The notes under the pieces are model-generated. The model ran no database searches, had not been told where the DNA came from, and saw only the letters and a list, made by a program, of their open reading frames with translations. From contig NC_085047.1 in the NCBI RefSeq assembly GCF_963662255.1, forward strand, positions 98,773,619-98,837,618: a stretch of 64,000 nucleotides of DNA, given 5' to 3'. The DNA is from Cinclus cinclus. Taxonomy: Eukaryota > Chordata > Aves > Passeriformes > Cinclidae. This document shows, one piece after another, positions 62,462 to 64,000 of this stretch (position 1 is the stretch's first letter; each line of letters starts with the position of its first letter). Made by a program: the position numbers and the translations under genes.

Positions 62462-64000
62462 TCCTTTGTTAAAGCCACTTAAGTTAATGTGAGGATTTTG
62501 CTTCACCTCCTGCCTAGTGGTATCAGCCTGCAACACATGCCATCCACCTCAGAAAAGCAGTGCACGTACAGTGAGTCCCCCTTAGCAGAAGGATGGCCTG
62601 AGATGGACACAAGTTTCCCTTGGGGTGCTGGAAGTTCTTCCCCAGGGGTGAATGAGCAAGGAAGAGACTGCCATTGTGATTAGTTTAGTTTGTTAATAAT
62701 AATATAAGCTAATTCTTACTTTACTTCAATTTGAGCCAAGGAACAATTTAATTTGTACCTAAGAAACACATACTTAGCATAAAACAGTTACACTGTGCTT
62801 TAATAATACCTTCATTACAGAGGTTAAAAACCTGTATGTTTCCTATTAAAATACCGGTGTGCATTCATGCTTAGGTTACCTCCCAGCACCCATTTTTGGT
62901 AGTCTAGCTCAGGAGGTTAAAATCCAAAAAGTAAGATTTTCACTATTTATGGCCCTTGTTTTCTTGTTTACATTCTGCCTTCAGAGGGACAAGGACAGTC
63001 AGAGTTTCAGTTCTTCAACATCGGAGCTATGTTACTGTGCATGGGTTTCCAACACTAACAAAATTACTTGTATCCAAAATAAAACAGTTAAATGAAATTA
63101 GGAAAGATATTTAATGTTCATAGAAGCAACACAGCTATTCAGAGCAGATTAAATGCCCTGTTTCTCATTTTGGCAAATTAATTTAGAAGACAAACTGCAT
63201 AAGCCTAGAAAAATTGGGATTTGCCATACTAAATCACACAAATATAAATCACACCTATTGCACTTACCTTGTTATTTTTAGTCCTAAAAATGCAAAATTA
63301 AATTGTTTGAGGACAAAGTCCTCTTGCTGACTGTTGATAAACAGCTGTATATGGGTTTCATTAGGCCACATGGGGATGGGGGCACACTAGGGACACGCAT
63401 GCACAGGCAGGTCATTCTGCAGGATGCTCTTGTGTGCTCCATCACAGCAAAATGTTGATCACTACCATTTTAGCTTGTTCTGAATGCATTCATTAATTTT
63501 AATCAGAAGCTCAACAGCAAAGGAGAAAAAATATTCCACATTTCCTAAAAAAGCCATGAAGAGACCCCCAAACACTGTGTTCTACCCCATGGGAAAGTTC
63601 CTAAGCAGTCCCCAAATGTGCCTCATGCCTTTATACAACAGGAAATCTAGTTAGATACAAATGCTGACACTCTTGTGGGCTCTATCCAAGAGGTTTCAGG
63701 TCATGAAACAGACCTCACTCAGCTAAATACTAGACTCATGTTCACAGGACAAACCACAGCAATACTTTCAAACCACAGCTAATCCTATCCAAATGGGAAA
63801 GTAATCTGTTTGAATAAATAAGAAGTAAAAGGAAGAGTGAAGCCAAGGAATAATGAGCCTTTCTTGGGTCTGTGTGTCTCGGCTGAGTGTTTGAAAGTGG
63901 GGTTGCATCATTTGTACTGCTGAAGAAGACAAACTGTGCCCTGTAAGGCAACGCAGACAAATGTCTTGGGACAGAAGACTCCATGCGTTAAACTGTGATT

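Larger units (their letters stand above)
55100..64000. other. Unique non-coding DNA
   Basis: No supported gene up to the window end. Open frames of 132-139 codons (55947-56366 +; 60260-60658 -) lack recognisable domains. Minor repeats include a T/G-rich stretch at 55317-55339, an A tract at 60078-60103 and a TG/CA region at 60687-60744. Homeodomain-like sites cluster at 57960-58080. The 62.4-kb hairpin is listed separately. No CR1 copy was found here. Confidence 0.67.

Overview
This window looks like avian nuclear DNA from a gene-poor (intergenic or deep intronic) region. The evidence is three clear fragments, and one decayed one, of CR1-type non-LTR retrotransposons on the + strand. Two of the clear copies keep the characteristic 3' end (a TCCAAC block followed by a TGATTCTA terminus). 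The rest fits a bird genome: AT-rich unique sequence, few CpGs, very low repeat density, and scattered short A/T tracts and microsatellites. Crocodilians and turtles also carry CR1, so the assignment to birds is strong but not absolute, and I cannot name a species or chromosome.

I found no protein-coding gene that I can support. The longest open stretches are about 130-178 codons. They are rich in Cys, Trp, His and Pro from out-of-frame translation, match no family I recognise, and often overlap an equally long open frame on the other strand or lie antisense to a CR1 copy. I also see no complete tRNA, rRNA or recognisable small RNA gene, no provirus, and no operon-like structure. Exons too short or too divergent to recognise by eye cannot be excluded.

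Layout: 1-14.4 kb is unique DNA with short homopolymers and one small tandem duplication, plus a GC-richer islet near 12.7-13.1 kb. 14.4-21.8 kb contains an AAAAC array, a weak tRNA-SINE-like stretch, a homeodomain/POU/SOX-motif-rich segment near 16.6-16.9 kb that is the best regulatory candidate, and a GC-richer patch near 18.8-19.1 kb. 21.8-36.8 kb carries a TACC microsatellite, an A-rich tract, the CR1 copy at 30.5 kb, a GC-richer patch at 32.9-33.3 kb and an AT hairpin. 36.8-47.6 kb holds a small CR1 3' end, a cluster of TTCTAGTACTAGAA palindromes, a purine tract, a decayed CR1 fragment, a (GT)n microsatellite and the largest CR1 copy. 47.6-64 kb holds a pyrimidine-biased strip, a GATA/GACA microsatellite, a TG/CA inverted pair, and a perfect 14-bp inverted repeat at 62.4 kb.

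No genes can be described as working together, and nothing here amounts to a new biological system. The items most worth checking are the 16.6 kb candidate element, the 62.4 kb hairpin, the 37.4 kb palindrome cluster and the GATA array.
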